The notes: a model not told the origin generated them from the letters alone. A DNA stretch of 64,000 nt from Isoetes taiwanensis (GCA_021234155.1 JAJEKV010000025.1:15186390-15250389); one strand, 5' to 3'. Positions 1-13,018 are shown, counted from the first letter of the stretch. Numbers and translations: made by a program.

Positions 1-2490
1 AAAACACCAAGATAATCGCTGCCGCCAGCAAATCCTTGCACTAGAAGTCGCCAAGATGCTAGTAAACAACCGCCATAGCCAACTGATCAAATCTCTGCAG
101 AAAACACCAAGATAATCGCTACCGCCATACAAAAATTATCTAGGAAGACACAGACAAACCTCTGCTATCGAGATCAGACCAAGCGCCAACATTAGGAGAC
201 CAAGCGCCATCACCGGAGCTCCGGCAAGACCACTGCATGCGCCATAGCCAGGAGCTCCGCCAAAGAAAATGAAAAAAAAAACTTTATAAAGTTCGATGAT
301 GTGGCAGCGACGTGGAGGACATGTCATGCACGTTATCCCAGCTGGCGTGCATTATGCAGGGGAAAATCTCTCCCGAGGATTTTCCGAGAAATAACCGCGA
401 GGCGGCGCGGATTATTTCCCGGAAAATCTGAGGGAAAGGTTTTCCCTTATATCTAAATCAATGTACGGCCTTGTCTGATGCTTGCACCTTCTCTTTATGC
501 AATGTAAGGCAAGGCAATATTGTGTCAAATGGCCTTAAGCGGCAGGTTTTCGTAGATTATAGATCCCAGCCTTCGATTTCAAGTCAATTATTAGCCACAT
601 ACATGTTATGATAAACGGGCTCTGAATTGTTTATCATGATAAACTCTTTAATGTTTATGAGACCTTAAATCCATATGGAATGATGAAATCATTTTCGTGC
701 AAAAGTTGGTCTAATCAAGCTTTATATTTAAAGGAAGAGCAAGAATTACAATTTAGGTTTTGTTGCCTCTTCTTCGTTCGTGATTATGGCTATAGCAGCT
801 ATGGGGAAAAAATTAGCTCGAACTTGTTGGTCGAAGAGGTTAAGCCTCATCTTGCCCATTATGGCAAATAAATAGGCTTTTTTTCCATAAATGGGCTCTG
901 ATGGGGGCTTAAACCCTTCATCACAAAGTACCTCTTGCACCTTGCTATTATGCAAAGTAAGACATATTGTTGCGATTTCAAGAGCTCATGAACTTTCGGG
1001 GCCTTTTTTTCCCACATTGTATGCGAGCAAACCATGTTTCATCCTAACATAGTAGTTTTATAACAAAAGATGTCTCGAGTTCGAGGCCACCCAGAGTCAC
1101 ATTCAATGTAAGGTGTAGGGGCAGGACCCAACAAAACAATGTTGATGTGGTGTGTTCATCATCATATGTCCAATCGGATGCTGCCAATGTGGCATGGCTT
1201 TCTCTTCCTCTTTCTCTTTAATATTTAAGCACAAAAAGGGTTTCCTTGTTGTAGTCCCTTCTCTGAAATCTTTGAGCAGGAGGAGGTGGCATTACCTGTG
1301 GTATAGAGATATAAAAAATTTCATGGATTTGGATCAAAGATTATGCTGTTTTTGCTTTATTTTTCTTCATTTTCATCGATAAGTTGGTTATGTCAAAGTA
1401 TTTTTTTGCATATCTTGTCTGCTTATGCATTATTTTACAACATATAGGACTCTACCTGCATGAAGAGATTAGTGCAATAAAAATTATATTGTAAAGCATT
1501 CTTCTTAGGTGCTCTATGTGCATTTGAAATTGCAAATGGATACAACAACTGTTTGATTCAAAATATAACCGATTTGAAATACATGACAACATTCTAGAAA
1601 TTTGCGTACCTCATCTATGAATGTATTTGTCCCATCTAAAAACAGCATCTGGAAATGCTTCCAGGACATGGACACCAAAAGTTGCTCATAATGGTAGCAG
1701 AAGCGCCTTTTTACTTGGTCGTATCCAAATTCTGCCTTATTTTGCCAGAAAGAGCTTCCCAATCATTGCTTCTCGTTCCAAGAGTGCCTGATACATCTTC
1801 AAAGGTTTCACAACATTTTCAAAGAGTGCCTGCCGCATTTTTTCACAACAGACTAGTTTTGAAGCATTTGAAGCATTGAATCAATGATATGGTACCTGAT
1901 GCAACTATTTTCTTGATAGAGGACTGGAAAGAATATGCAAACTACTGTGCATTATGTGAGCCCTTGATTTTGTGAGCTTCTGCAAGCCATCGCTACGCAA
2001 AAGGACTACAGTCCCTAAAATGTGGACTACAATCCGGGAGCCCTAAAACCTGCACTCCATTGCCATGGAGCTCCTCGCAAGCCATAGCCATAACTTCCAG
2101 ACAAACCAGAATTGAACACTAAGGTAGAGCTTCAAAATCCAACCCTAAAGTAGAACTCTCGAGGTCTTGCAAACGATTTGAAGGTTAAAAATAAAAAGGG
2201 TTTTAAACCATTGGAAAGGTCAATAAAATTAGTCCAAAATTAGTGCAACCGTATGCGCAATTTAGATGTATGAATTAGTACATTCAATCGCCTACGCGAT
2301 GAAATCATAGCAAAACTATATGCAAAAACATACAACAATACAAAAGGAACCCCCTGTTATTATGCTAGATATTGCATGTATAGAGTTCCATGATGATACA
2401 TAGCATATTTTGTATTGCTATGATATAAACATTTTGGGTTATTCGTTATTTATATTAAACAAGAATAAGAATCGCCACAATAAATACTTG
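1..2490. other. Intergenic, no gene recognised
   Basis: No convincing coding region. A 20-bp direct repeat occurs at 1-20 and again at 101-120. The rest is AT-rich sequence with only short, unsupported open frames on both strands. Confidence 0.6.
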
Positions 2491-2522
2491 GCAAGATTGT
2501 TGGGATACTTCCTTGCTATATA

Positions 2523-3377
2523 ATTATTTTAAAGCCTACCTTTGTAAATGAAAACAATCCTGCTTGTGGTCCATTGTCGGGAAAAACCTTCATGCAGTGC
2601 CCTGTTGAATAGGGCAGTGAGGGCAGGTACTATAGGCCAACCTGCCCACTTGCGCAATTCTACTTGCATACCATCCAGATCTGCTTCGCTCCCATTGGCC
2701 AGACGCTGCAGATCCTGATACATCGTCCTTTGTGAATTAGATAACGTCGGACCATTCTATGTGGATATGGCTATCCGTGTCTCCAGAGGATAATAGAGAT
2801 GTTGCAAGTCCTGCTCCCGCTATCCAGCAGCGATGTGCCATGCAGGCTGGACTAGCTTTTGAAGCACCCTGCGCCAAACAGTTCTGGGATGACTGTCCAG
2901 CAGATGGAACATTTCAACTTGATGCCTCGCGATATACCATGCTTTCTTTGCCTTCAGGAAAGCGCGATGATGTGTTGTGGCTTGTTGGCGCATAGCTAGA
3001 TCTGGCGATCTGGCGGAGCCTGCATTTGTGTTTCTTACACTCCGCATCAAACCACATATTACGCGAGAAGGTTGTGGTCTCTGAGATCCTTCGTGGGTGG
3101 GTTCTTTAAAAACACCTTTCTGCTACATACCTAGTAGCTCAATCAGGTGGTCCGTCTGTTGCTCTAGTATGGGGGGCTGCAAAATTCCTGCCAGGTCATC
3201 TGTGAGCATCCCAGCATAATCCCCTACCTGCTTGCAATCCAATCGCAATTGAGCTTGGTGAGGGGCTGCCACAAAGGAGGTTCTAATTGCTTGCAAGTTC
3301 AAAGACATGAGGATGCAAGTGCGGAATGGTGTTGGAGACATTATTTCAAAAAAACGAGTAGATTTATCTCCCTGCAA
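2523..3377 (-). mobile_element. Decayed LINE (non-LTR retrotransposon) relic
   Basis: Three minus-strand fragments follow in the order expected for a LINE ORF2. The first, at 3377-3123, opens with GDKSTRFF, like the GDxNTxFF motif between the endonuclease and reverse transcriptase of plant LINEs. The second, at 3050-2820, is a basic segment with a TVWRRVL motif. The third, at 2723-2529, contains ALFNRALHEGFSRQW and then IVFIYKG, matching the start of a LINE reverse transcriptase (LFNxxLxxGxxPxxW...xxxxxKG). The frames differ, so the copy is dead, and no catalytic FxDD motif is visible. No poly(A) tail or target duplication was found. The family is not resolved. Confidence 0.5.
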
Positions 3378-3780
3378 GTAACTTTCTTTTTAAGCATCCT
3401 GTTAAATAACTGTAAATAACTTCTACATTTATGCATTTTTCTCATCATTTATTTGAACATGTATGTCATATTTATTGGAGCAAAATTTCAGTGATTACAA
3501 ATGTCAATGCTGGATTAATTTCTATTTTGATTGGAATGTAAATGATGTAAATCAAAACTCGTTTGATAAGCTTATATGATAGAAACTGACAAGGCAGTGG
3601 TGCCTAGCAATGGCATTTTCTTGGAACTTCTGCATTCAATAATACAATGTCGTGGATTATGGTGGCATGGCAAAAGTGGATTATGAGGCACCTTTGCACA
3701 AGATATGGCTTTTAAGTTGTGGCATAACCATAGGTTTAAGTTCGATTTTATTCATGCTATTTTCATTGTAAAACTATAAG

Positions 3781-4645
3781 CACCCTGGACTACCACAATC
3801 GTCGGATTCGTCGATCCTACGACCCAGATCGTATGTTGGGACCTCTGGGCACCTCTCATTTCGCTTATAGTCATTTACGATTAGAGGCGCCTATGATTTT
3901 GAAATATGAAATACGACTTCGTCTAAGGTTTTGAGGGAATATCGAACCTCCATACGACTTTGCCTAAGATTTTAGAATATGAAATATAGGGGCTCGAACC
4001 TCTACCAAAATAACTCAATGTCCTAATAAAACTACTTTAACTAATGTATCCAGTGAGCTAATGTGATTATTTTTTATCTTGAATCTATGTTTCTTTTTAT
4101 AACAATCCATTCAATTGTTTTAGGAATATATAGTCTATGGTTTCAGGAATTGTTATTTCTACATCCATATCAAATCCCCCTGGAACCCCTGTTATTTTGC
4201 TACATATTCTAAACGAGGTGCACCCTGGACTACCACAGTCGTCGGATTCGTCGATCCTACGACCCAGATCGTATGTTGGGCCTCTGGCACCTCTCGTTTC
4301 ACTTATAGTCATTTATGATTGGAGACGCTATGATTTTGAAATATGAAATACGATTTCGCCTAAGGTTTTGAGGGAATATCAAACCTCTATACGGCTTTGC
4401 CTAAGATTTTAGAATATGAAATACGGGAGCTCGAACCTCTACCAAAATAACTCAATGTCCTAATAAGACTACTTTAACCAATGTATCCAGTGAGCTAATG
4501 TGATTATTTTTTTATCTTGAATCTATGTTTTCTTTTATAACAACCCATTAAATTGTTTTAGGAATATATGGTCTATGGTTTCAGGAATTGTTATTTTTAC
4601 ATCCATATCAAATCCCCCTGGAACCCCCTGTTATTTTGCTACATA
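3781..4645. repeat. Tandem duplication, unit about 437 bp
   Basis: The block beginning CACCCTGGACTACCAC at about 3781 recurs at about 4219. The block around GTCTATGGTTTCAGG recurs at 4132 and 4568. Both pairs give a period of 436-438 bp, so this is one head-to-tail duplication with moderate divergence. No coding function is seen. Confidence 0.8.
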
Positions 4646-5930
4646 TTGATAAACCAGTTTGGCTCAGATTTCTGTACAGGTAATGGCTATGAGGTGTGCC
4701 AAGTTGCATCACAAGAAATATACAAGTGCTTCTATTTTTACGGGTTTTGCTTAGTCTCCATGTCATTGGATTGCATAACCAAAATACTATGGCTTGAGAA
4801 GATGGTGAAAAAATTACCATCGATCATATGAATTGCATATGTCGGTATTATGGTGCATGAATTGCACACTTATTTGTTAATTGCTAGATTCAAACTAAAA
4901 AGGCCCCGCCAATGGGCCTTTATCCCCCCACACAAAGAAAATGTTCTGGTGAATAAAGCTTGAGATCTTCATAGGTCTGCTATTTTTATTGTAAAACCGT
5001 AAGCATCATAACCCACTCCTAATCACTTGATTGATAAACCAATTTGGAAACCTTTCAATATCTCATCCCATTTTGAATTCACTTGGAATTTGCAGAAAAG
5101 TAAGCTGGAACTTCACATCTGGTTAGTTTCTTGATACTTAAGGACTTACAGAGTTGCAAAGTTTGTAAGCATACATAGGGTTAAGCAGAAATAAAGATTC
5201 ATACATATGTTTAAGCAGAAATAAAGATTCAAATATCATTATTTTCATTATTTACATTACTGTTAATTAATTTGGAAGCTAATATGTACTTGCCTGGTCA
5301 TGTACTTCTACCAAGCACTTTTCTTTTTGCTTGGCTTTTAACTTCTATTATTTTCATAAATATGATTATATACTTATAAATTTGTTATCGTTTTCTCCTT
5401 TTCCAGCATATGGACCAGGCGCTACAAATGATAAAGCATCCTTTTGCAGAATTGTCATTTAAAGCAAAATGTAAAGATTTTTCCTACAGTAGTAAACATA
5501 AAAATTATTTTCATTTTTTTTTCTTTGTTATCTGCATGTAATTTATGTTTTCAAATTCGTTGAATCTTTTGCAGTGTCAAGAGTTTCTTAGATATTCTGG
5601 CTTGGCATTCAGTCTTTGGAGCAGTTCTGGTAAAGTTTTATGGCATAGATGTATTTGTATTCCAGTTAATGTTTTATTTTGAATGCCTTTTATGCATTCA
5701 ATATTTCATTTGCATTTAATCACTTTGATTTTATTGTATGCTTGGTTCAACATGTCTCTAAGAGGAACTAGGTACAAAATGTAAAAGCATATATTTTGAA
5801 TCAACTGTTATGTGTGTAGATTAATGTCATATTAATAATATAAACCTAGTTGATTGAGTGGTAAGATTTGGGAGCAGCTCTCATTTGTGTAATACATCTT
5901 GGTATTTAGCACTTGAGATCTTTAATGTCG
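4646..5930. other. AT-rich non-coding stretch
   Basis: Nothing gene-like is seen. A short direct repeat (TTAAGCAGAAATAAAGATTC) lies at about 5182-5231. Confidence 0.5.
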
Positions 5931-5969
5931 TCACATCTGGGTTGATGTATTACAGATAATTCAGAAATC

Positions 5970-6094
5970 AGACAAACCTACATCAATGCTTGGTATACAT
6001 GATGACACACACCCAACACATCTCAGGTCTGATTTTTGTAATACATCTCGGATTTGTGTCGTCACGTATACCAAACATTGATGTAGGTTTGTCT
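5970..6094. repeat. Imperfect inverted repeat, 40-bp arms (MITE-like hairpin)
   Basis: The left arm at 5970-6009 (starting AGACAAACCTACATCAATG) is nearly the reverse complement of the right arm at 6055-6094, with a spacer of about 45 bp. A second inverted pair containing GATGTATTAC and GTAATACATC is interleaved with it, and a further GTAATACATC copy lies at about 5898. This looks like a small inverted-repeat element or a rearranged MITE. No clear target duplication was found. Confidence 0.65.
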
Positions 6095-6226
6095 ACCTTC
6101 AGCACCTTTTGCATATTGGCCCTTGAAATTGCTTACTTATTATGCAATGTGGACGTAAAAATTCATCTTATCTTATCTTATCTTATGAAAAGTTTTAACA
6201 TGCTTTATGCTTAAGAAAATGTGACA

Positions 6227-6391
6227 GGAAGATGATGTTCTTTATATAGATTCAAGCTTACACATGAAATAGTTATTAAATTTACGTTTGCGGAGTCCAT
6301 TGTTGTGCAGGAAGATCATGTTCATTATATAGATTCAAGCTTACACATGAAATAGTTATTAAATTTACGTTTCCAGAGTCCATTGTTGTGG
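6227..6391. repeat. Tandem duplication, unit about 82 bp
   Basis: Two adjacent copies, about 6227-6308 and 6309-6391, share ATATAGATTCAAGCTTACAC and the following bases through GAGTCCATTGTTGTG with few differences. Confidence 0.8.
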
Positions 6392-6529
6392 GTGCATTAT
6401 GCACGTCAGTTAAGTATGAGACACTACTTTTATTAGATGAAAGACACTGCAGCATTTGTTGGTGGTTGCAATCACTCCATTACAACCCAAACATTTGGTC
6501 CACAGCTGAAAACAACAGTAAAAACACAA

Positions 6530-6795
6530 TACGGGTTGTTTTTTTGAAGATTTGAAAAAAAACCTACATGTAGTTATACGGACGTGTGGTTTTTCAAGGA
6601 TATGGTGTAGTTTTTCTTAAGGAGCCATGGTTTTTTTTTAAAGAATGTGTGGTTTCTTAAGCAGGCATAGTTTCTTTTTTAAGAATGTGTTGTTTTTTCA
6701 GGTTGTATGGTTTTTTGAAGGGATGTTTTTTGTAAGGTGGTGTTTTTGAAGGTATTGTTTTCTTGAGGTGTGGTTTTTTATGGTTTTCTAAGAAT
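6530..6795. repeat. Degenerate T/G-rich short tandem repeat
   Basis: A run of variants of a short unit such as TGTGGTTTTTT and AAGGTGGTGTTTTTG, with irregular spacing. It is a low-complexity tract with no coding evidence. Confidence 0.5.
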
Positions 6796-7164
6796 CCATG
6801 TATGACCAAGTTGTCCACATGCCATTATGTGAGAGCTTGTAGAGCGTGAAACTTGAAGACATTCATCACTTGGCAACTTGTAGCGAAGAACCATGGACAC
6901 TGGTTTGGCATCAGGCATTTCTTGAAGAATATTTGATCACAAGCATCTTGAACACTTGAAGTCAAAGGTTGAAGACCCCAAAGTGAAAGTTTGGAAGACC
7001 ACTCGAATTTCAATGGTACTTTGCATGAGCCATGATATTAGTTCTTAAGGTATGATTTGCTATTTCACAAGGCTTTACTACCATTCTACCCAAAAGAATC
7101 ATCCCTTTATACATCATTTTCTCTCCTTTCATATGCCGTTGCCATTTGTCGAGACCAAAGTTAG

Positions 7165-8172
7165 CCAAAGTCAACATGCCAAGGTGGCTCAAACATGCCA
7201 AGGTGGCTCAAACATGCCACGCGGGTTCCAACATGACACCTAAGCTCCAACATGCCACCTAGGCTTCAACATGCCAAGGTGGCTCAAACATGCCACGCGG
7301 GGTCCAACATGCCACCTATCAAACATGCCAAGGTGGCTCAAACATGCCAAGTTGGCTCAAACATGCCACCTAGACTCAAACATGCCAAGGTGGCTCAAAC
7401 ATGTCATCTAGGATCCAACATGCCAGCTAGGCTCAAACATGCCAAGATGGCTCAAACATGCCATGCGCGATCCAAGATGCCACCTTGCCTCCAACATGCC
7501 AAGGTGGCTCAAGCATGCCAAGTTTGCTCAAACATGCCACGCGGGCTCCTACATGCCATCTAGGCTCCAACATGCCAAGGTGGCGCAAACATGCTACGTG
7601 GGCTCCAACATGCCACCTAGGCTCCATCATCCCAAGGTGGCTCAAACATGCCACCTAGGCTCCAACATGCCATGGTGGCTCAAATATACCACGCGGGCTC
7701 CAACATGCCACCTGGGTTTAAACACTGCCAAGGTGGCTCAAACATGCCATGTGCGCGCCAAGATGCCACCTAGGCTCCAACATGCCACCTAGGATCAAAC
7801 ATGTCAAGGTGCCTCAAACATGCCAAGATGGCTCAAACATGCCACCTAGGATCAAACATGCCAAGGTGGCTCAAACATGCCAAGTTGGTTCAAGCATGCC
7901 ATGCAGGCTCCAACATGCCAAGGTCAAACATGCCACACAAGCTCCAACATGCCACCTACGTTCCAACATGCCAAGGTGGCTCAAACATGCCACCTCGGCT
8001 CCAACATGCCAAGATGGCTCAAACATGCCACACGCGCTCCAAGATGCCACCTAGACTTCAACATGCCACCTAGGATCAAACATGCCAAGGTGGCCCAAAC
8101 ATGCCAAGGTGGCTCAAACATGCCACGCGGGCTCCAACATGCCACCTAGGCTCCAACATGCCAAGGTGGCCC
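7165..8172. repeat. Minisatellite of two alternating 19-bp units
   Basis: About 1 kb is built from roughly fifty 19-bp units of two kinds, TCAAACATGCCAAGGTGGC and TCCAACATGCCACCTAGGC, plus variants. Both share the CAACATGCCA core, and the second half of each type carries either CCAAGGTGGC or CCACCTAGGC. Because 19 is not a multiple of three, the array stays open in several frames and yields long artefact ORFs rich in HAKVAQTC-type repeats. One minus-strand frame is continuous with the helix-turn-helix relic at 8190-8654. Confidence 0.93.
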
Positions 8173-8189
8173 CTTATATCATCATTTCC

Positions 8190-8794
<605 letters not shown>

Positions 8795-9645
8795 CCTTTT
8801 CCTCTTGAATTGCTTCTCAACATCAGCTTCCAGGTACTCAACCTCTAAGTCATCCTCTTTGAGAGCAGCTCGAGCTTGTAAACGTTGTAAAACTGTCCTA
8901 CCATCACGAAGGAAAACATGACAGCTCTTCCAGAATATTAGACTTGCAACTAGAGGCCTCTCTGCACAAGCATGACATGATCTCATATTTTTGGTTCCCA
9001 ATTGGATCCATTATCTTACCCACTGAAAGCCCGACCTTTGATACACTCAAGAACTCATCGTCTACAGCATCCCGAGGATCACTAAAAACTATATTCGCCT
9101 CCGAATATTTAGATCCAATGCAGGAATGAAGAATGTAGCACGGCAAACCAAGTAGATCTGTTTTGGAGTAGTAGACTGTCTCATCTTCAGGCTTAAACAA
9201 CCTGAGACCAAGACGTGCACCTAGATTCTCATGACCTCCAATCTCCTCTACTATCTCGTCTTCTTCATTTATTGCAGTGTTGCTTGGTTCACCACAGTGA
9301 GTAGTGAAACTGATGTCCGGTGGGCTACTGACAGAGGGTGGACTACTAGATGAATCCTCTTCTGAAGAGGGCAAATTGAGGGATGTTGCCAAAGACGTAT
9401 CTTCACTTAAGGAGCACTCAACATGTTTTACATCCCTCTTTGGCCACTGAATGAATGTGCCTACTGCTTCACCAATGTTATCTGCCCATCCGTAGGGGAC
9501 TGGAAGCTCCGTCGATGGGACCATACACTCCGTGACCTCAATTGCTACATTCGAAGGATCTATGTCCTTGCCATGAAGAGTGGTTCTATTCAAAATACGG
9601 CCCCGAGCAACAACTGTCCTTCCGACGAATAGATTGTACAGGGAA
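8795..9645 (-). pseudogene. DUF8039-like, transposon-associated protein segment
   Basis: Read on the minus strand from about 9645, the frame gives GRTVVARGRILNRTTLHGKD, then PVPYGWADNIGEAVGTFIQW. I recognise the pattern (GxGxV...xHG...P.P...GEAVGtFIxWP) as the DUF8039-like module found in plant CACTA/En-Spm-associated proteins. It is followed by an acidic, Ser-rich linker and a conserved-looking block (LLGLPCYILHSCIGSKYS). A likely one-base frame change near 8930 leads into a basic coiled segment ([20 protein letters not shown]) that ends at the (AT)n tract. Its position just downstream of a DDE-type relic on the same strand suggests a mobile-element origin. The domain name is from memory and needs a profile search. 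Confidence 0.5.
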
Positions 9646-9722
9646 AAATTGAAGCTGTTTCAAGCAAGGTGACAATTTTTAGAACATATGAATTAGAAGA
9701 AAAACGTGCAAAAAACAAGCAA

Positions 9723-10085
9723 AAATGGCGCCATTTAGTACGAAAAAAAAATCTGGGCAATATATGGATGGAAATGGCGCCATGGCGCCATTTGGTTGAA
9801 TTGGTATACATTTGGAACAAATGGCGCCATGTTGTTCCACATTTATACCAAATTGGTATGCAGTTCCAAATGGCGCCATGGCGCCATTTGTTCCAAATTT
9901 ACACCAAGTTGGTGTACAGAACTTGGTGTAAATTTGGAACACCCCCAACTTGGTGTAAATTTGGAACAAATGACACCATGACGCCATTTGGCCAACTGCA
10001 CATTTTGGTGTTAATTTGGAACAAAATGGCGCCATGGCGCCATTTGTTCCAAGTGTACCAATTCGACCAAATGGCGCCATGCCAT
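9723..10085. repeat. Palindrome-dense repeat with GGCGCCATGGCGCC cores
   Basis: The palindrome ATGGCGCCAT occurs repeatedly, three times as the doubled form AAATGGCGCCATGGCGCCAT (about 9772, 9867 and 10025). Flanking words are TTGGAACAAATGG, its complement CCATTTGTTCCAA, and ACCAAGTTGGTGTA beside its inverse. The result is a nest of overlapping hairpins. It lies between the DUF8039-like segment and the DDE relic and may be intronic to, or an insertion between, them. Confidence 0.85.
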
Positions 10086-10108
10086 TTGGCTCGAACATTC
10101 CACAGCAT

Positions 10109-13018
10109 TCACTTTGCCCTTTGCAAAGATGGACTGACCCCTATTACTGACTCGGGATGAACAAGAACTTTCTTTTCTTGAATAAGCTTGTACTTTTGAT
10201 GGCAACCAGGAATCAATTCAAAGTACTTACCAGCTATAACTTCATTACCACAATAAAATTCATTTCCATAGTCATCCGTGGTATCTTCTTCGAGGGCATG
10301 TTTCACTTTTGTGTACTGGATGAGATAATAAGGGACCCTTTCATAATTGTCTGGGGATGTGAATGATGCAAAATAATCTCCAACATGCACTGTCTCATCC
10401 ACATTGTCCATGTCATTTGCCCACAAGTCCTCTGCCTCATACCCATCTTCTTCAACATTGTCCCTATTTGTAGGCTCTAATTTTCTCAACTCCCACCTGC
10501 CATAATGATCAGCATTCTCACATAAGCAGGCCAATCAAAATTGATGCATGCCTTACAAAAACATGAAAGAGATCTACACATTAACTTTGTTGGATCATTT
10601 GGATTTATGGATGATATGCAATGAAGAGATTGCACCCCTTACTTTGGGGAGCACATCAAATCTTTGGGGCGGTCAATGTCGGAGACCGTTCCAAAATACC
10701 CTTTCCACGTCGAAATTTTTCTCTTCAAGAACCTCACATGCATTTTACGCATTTTTTATCACTTTCCCATCCTTTTTTCTTTGTTACGCCTCAAGCCATA
10801 GTTTGGCTATGGCTCCTTCTAAAATCATGTGTGCCCTTCCCATGTCCCGGAGCCAAAGAAATTCCGGTGCATTCGATCTTATCTTTGTTGATGATACCTA
10901 GTTACATGATAGAATGCTCTTCTCGACTTGAATTGGGCTGCACACCCATCAGAGCAAACTAAGTGATATTTCATATGGCCAGCACCATTTTCTTTCAGCC
11001 AATTGAGGTGCATCTTGAATGCTTTTTGTACAAAGTGGGTATCATGTATTTTTTCATCTGAAATAAAGAAGTGCGTTTCCTCATTTTACCCTTTACCTTG
11101 AACATCGTGATGTGGACCAATATGCTGATTTGTTCATTGTACCAATGTTGTGCTTGAATCTCGTTGAATGGCTTCAAAGTATAATTCTCCGAGAAATCAA
11201 CAACTGATAATACGGTATCATCACGAAGACTCTTCATGAATTCCTTGAATTATTTGCTCTGCCAATGTGCCACAAAGTTATGATATATAAACTTCGACAT
11301 ATGATCAAACATGTTATCCAACATATTACTGGAGCTGCCTTTCTTGTCAATTAGCTTTAGTCTTCGTGAAGTTCCTTTCTTCGAGGGCTCATTAACGTAA
11401 CCATAGACTTGCCAATCAAGCGTTTGATCAATCTGCTCATTATATTCTCTTGGACACAACTCAATTAATTGTTTCCCACAATTTTCACAATCTGATTTAA
11501 TACATTGTAGCTTATGCCACTCGTTGCCTGCTACTCTGTCACATACTATAGCCCTCCAAAATGTGCTAACATTATCAAATGTCTTGTTATTGGCTTGACA
11601 TATCCCAGCATGAGCTTCAGATGCGCACACACCGCAATTGCATGAACAATTTTCATGGAGTCTTGGCCTCATCAAATTAAATGCCTACTTGTACAGATCT
11701 GATTGCTCATGTTTCACGCAACAACATGTGTTTCTTTCTTTCTTTAGCTTTCTAATGCAAGTAGGTTTTAAGTATTCAAATTGCCTAAGCCCAATCCGAA
11801 CCTCTGGATACTGATCCACAAAATTCTGGAATAATTCAGCCTATAAAATTACAGTTACATAAAATTAGGCATCTCATTACATTACATTATATACAAATCT
11901 TTTACATATTCAAGTCCCTAAACTCCCACACATACATGTATATTTTGACATGAATTTTATTTCATTTACCATGCAGTCACATAATTTCTTGACAATTAAT
12001 ACATCTCCACACTAATTTCTTCTTAGTTACTACCTACATCTACAATACATCAAGAATATACATGTAAACAAATATACATGTACGTATTGTCATGAAATAA
12101 TTTGACATTTCCATGTAGAGCAAACTAGTGCAGACTGTATCTACATTACATTCAAAAAGTAAAGAAATCTGTTACAAACTTTACATCAGTGTTACAAAAT
12201 AAAAACATCTTTATTCTGCAAAAAAAGATGCAATTACAGCTAAATTACAGAGCAGCTCGTACCTGTATAATGTCAATATATTGAATTGGTTGTGTCCTCT
12301 TCTTCATGACATCTCTAATTTTTAGTGAAACCTTTGAGTTATCTCACCAAAACTGAGCAACCACATCCTTCATAGCCTGATCTATAGTATTTGTTCTTGG
12401 ATTTTGACCTGCTAATGCCCACAGATTTGTTCCACCTAGTGACATTTTTTTCCTTCTCTCCACTGCTAGTTTCATATTTCTAGGATGTATTTTCAGCAAC
12501 TTAGCTGCTAGTGAAGTCTTCTGTAATTCTCCTCCCTCTCCAACCACCATAGATAGTACAGAATGCTTTGCAGCAAGTTTGTCATTGCTATTTGCATGCT
12601 TGACATCTTGGAGGCCATCCTTTAAATTCTTTACCAGATCTATTTTCACGATAGCCTCTTGAGGCCTTCCAATGACTGGCTCAAATAGGAATTGCAATCT
12701 TTTGTCTTGCAATAATCTTCTTGCAAATATACTTTGATGTTTTGGAGTCAAATTAGATACCTCATTCATTATGAGATTTACAGTAGCATTCACCTTTCTT
12801 CTAACTGGCTTTGTCACGTATCCACCCCTACAAACCCTCTGTTTCGATTTTCTTTGCTTGGTTGTAACAGTGATTTTCAAAACTTCATCAATAGGAGGAT
12901 TGAAATCTGAACCCTTTGCTGACCTCGAAGTGCTTGCATGAGAGTCCAATCCTTCTTCCATAGTTTCTGCCTTAAGACATCGATCCATTCTGCAGAAAGG
13001 GGATATAACATCCTGCAC
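10109..13018 (-). pseudogene. DDE-transposase-like gene with metazoan-like motifs, decayed
   Basis: The first readable exon is about 13014-12263: upstream bases TTTGTGCAG form an acceptor, and it ends CAG|GTACGAGC. It carries a basic N-terminus and a LLKIHPRNMKLAVERRKKM segment. After an intron, the second exon starts at 11840 (TATAG|GCTGAA). It gives a YPEVRIGLRQFEYLKP block, then RNTCCCVKH, a CSCNCGVC cluster, and across an in-frame stop at about 11249 HWQSK-FKEFMKSL and DFSENY. Between 11000 and 10850 the frame reads GHMKYHLVCSDGCAAQFKSR, then RNFFGSG. The last part, 10534-10109, is a GDYF...YYLIQY domain resembling a BAH-like tail. DFSENY, SDGCAAQF and FFGSGxxKG correspond to motifs I recall from uncharacterised transposase-like proteins abundant in animals (DFAENY, SDGCxxQYK, FFGxxHGK). 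At least two stops and several frame changes show that it is dead. Confidence 0.6.

Noticed and set aside
3985-4010. tRNA-like phrase GGTAGAGGTTCGAGCCC on the minus strand
   Set aside because: No acceptor stem, anticodon arm or full cloverleaf could be drawn around it; it lies in the 437-bp duplicated repeat.
7252-8149. Several long overlapping open frames rich in HAKVAQTC and SNMPPRL repeats
   Set aside because: They are translations of the 19-bp minisatellite in all three frames. A non-multiple-of-three repeat without stops gives such frames automatically.
7165-8172. CRISPR-like array
   Set aside because: Units are contiguous 19-mers without unique spacers, in a plant genome.
9669-10160. 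ORFs rich in APWRHLF and KWRHGAI
   Set aside because: Translations of the ATGGCGCCAT palindrome repeat, present on both strands as expected for a palindrome.
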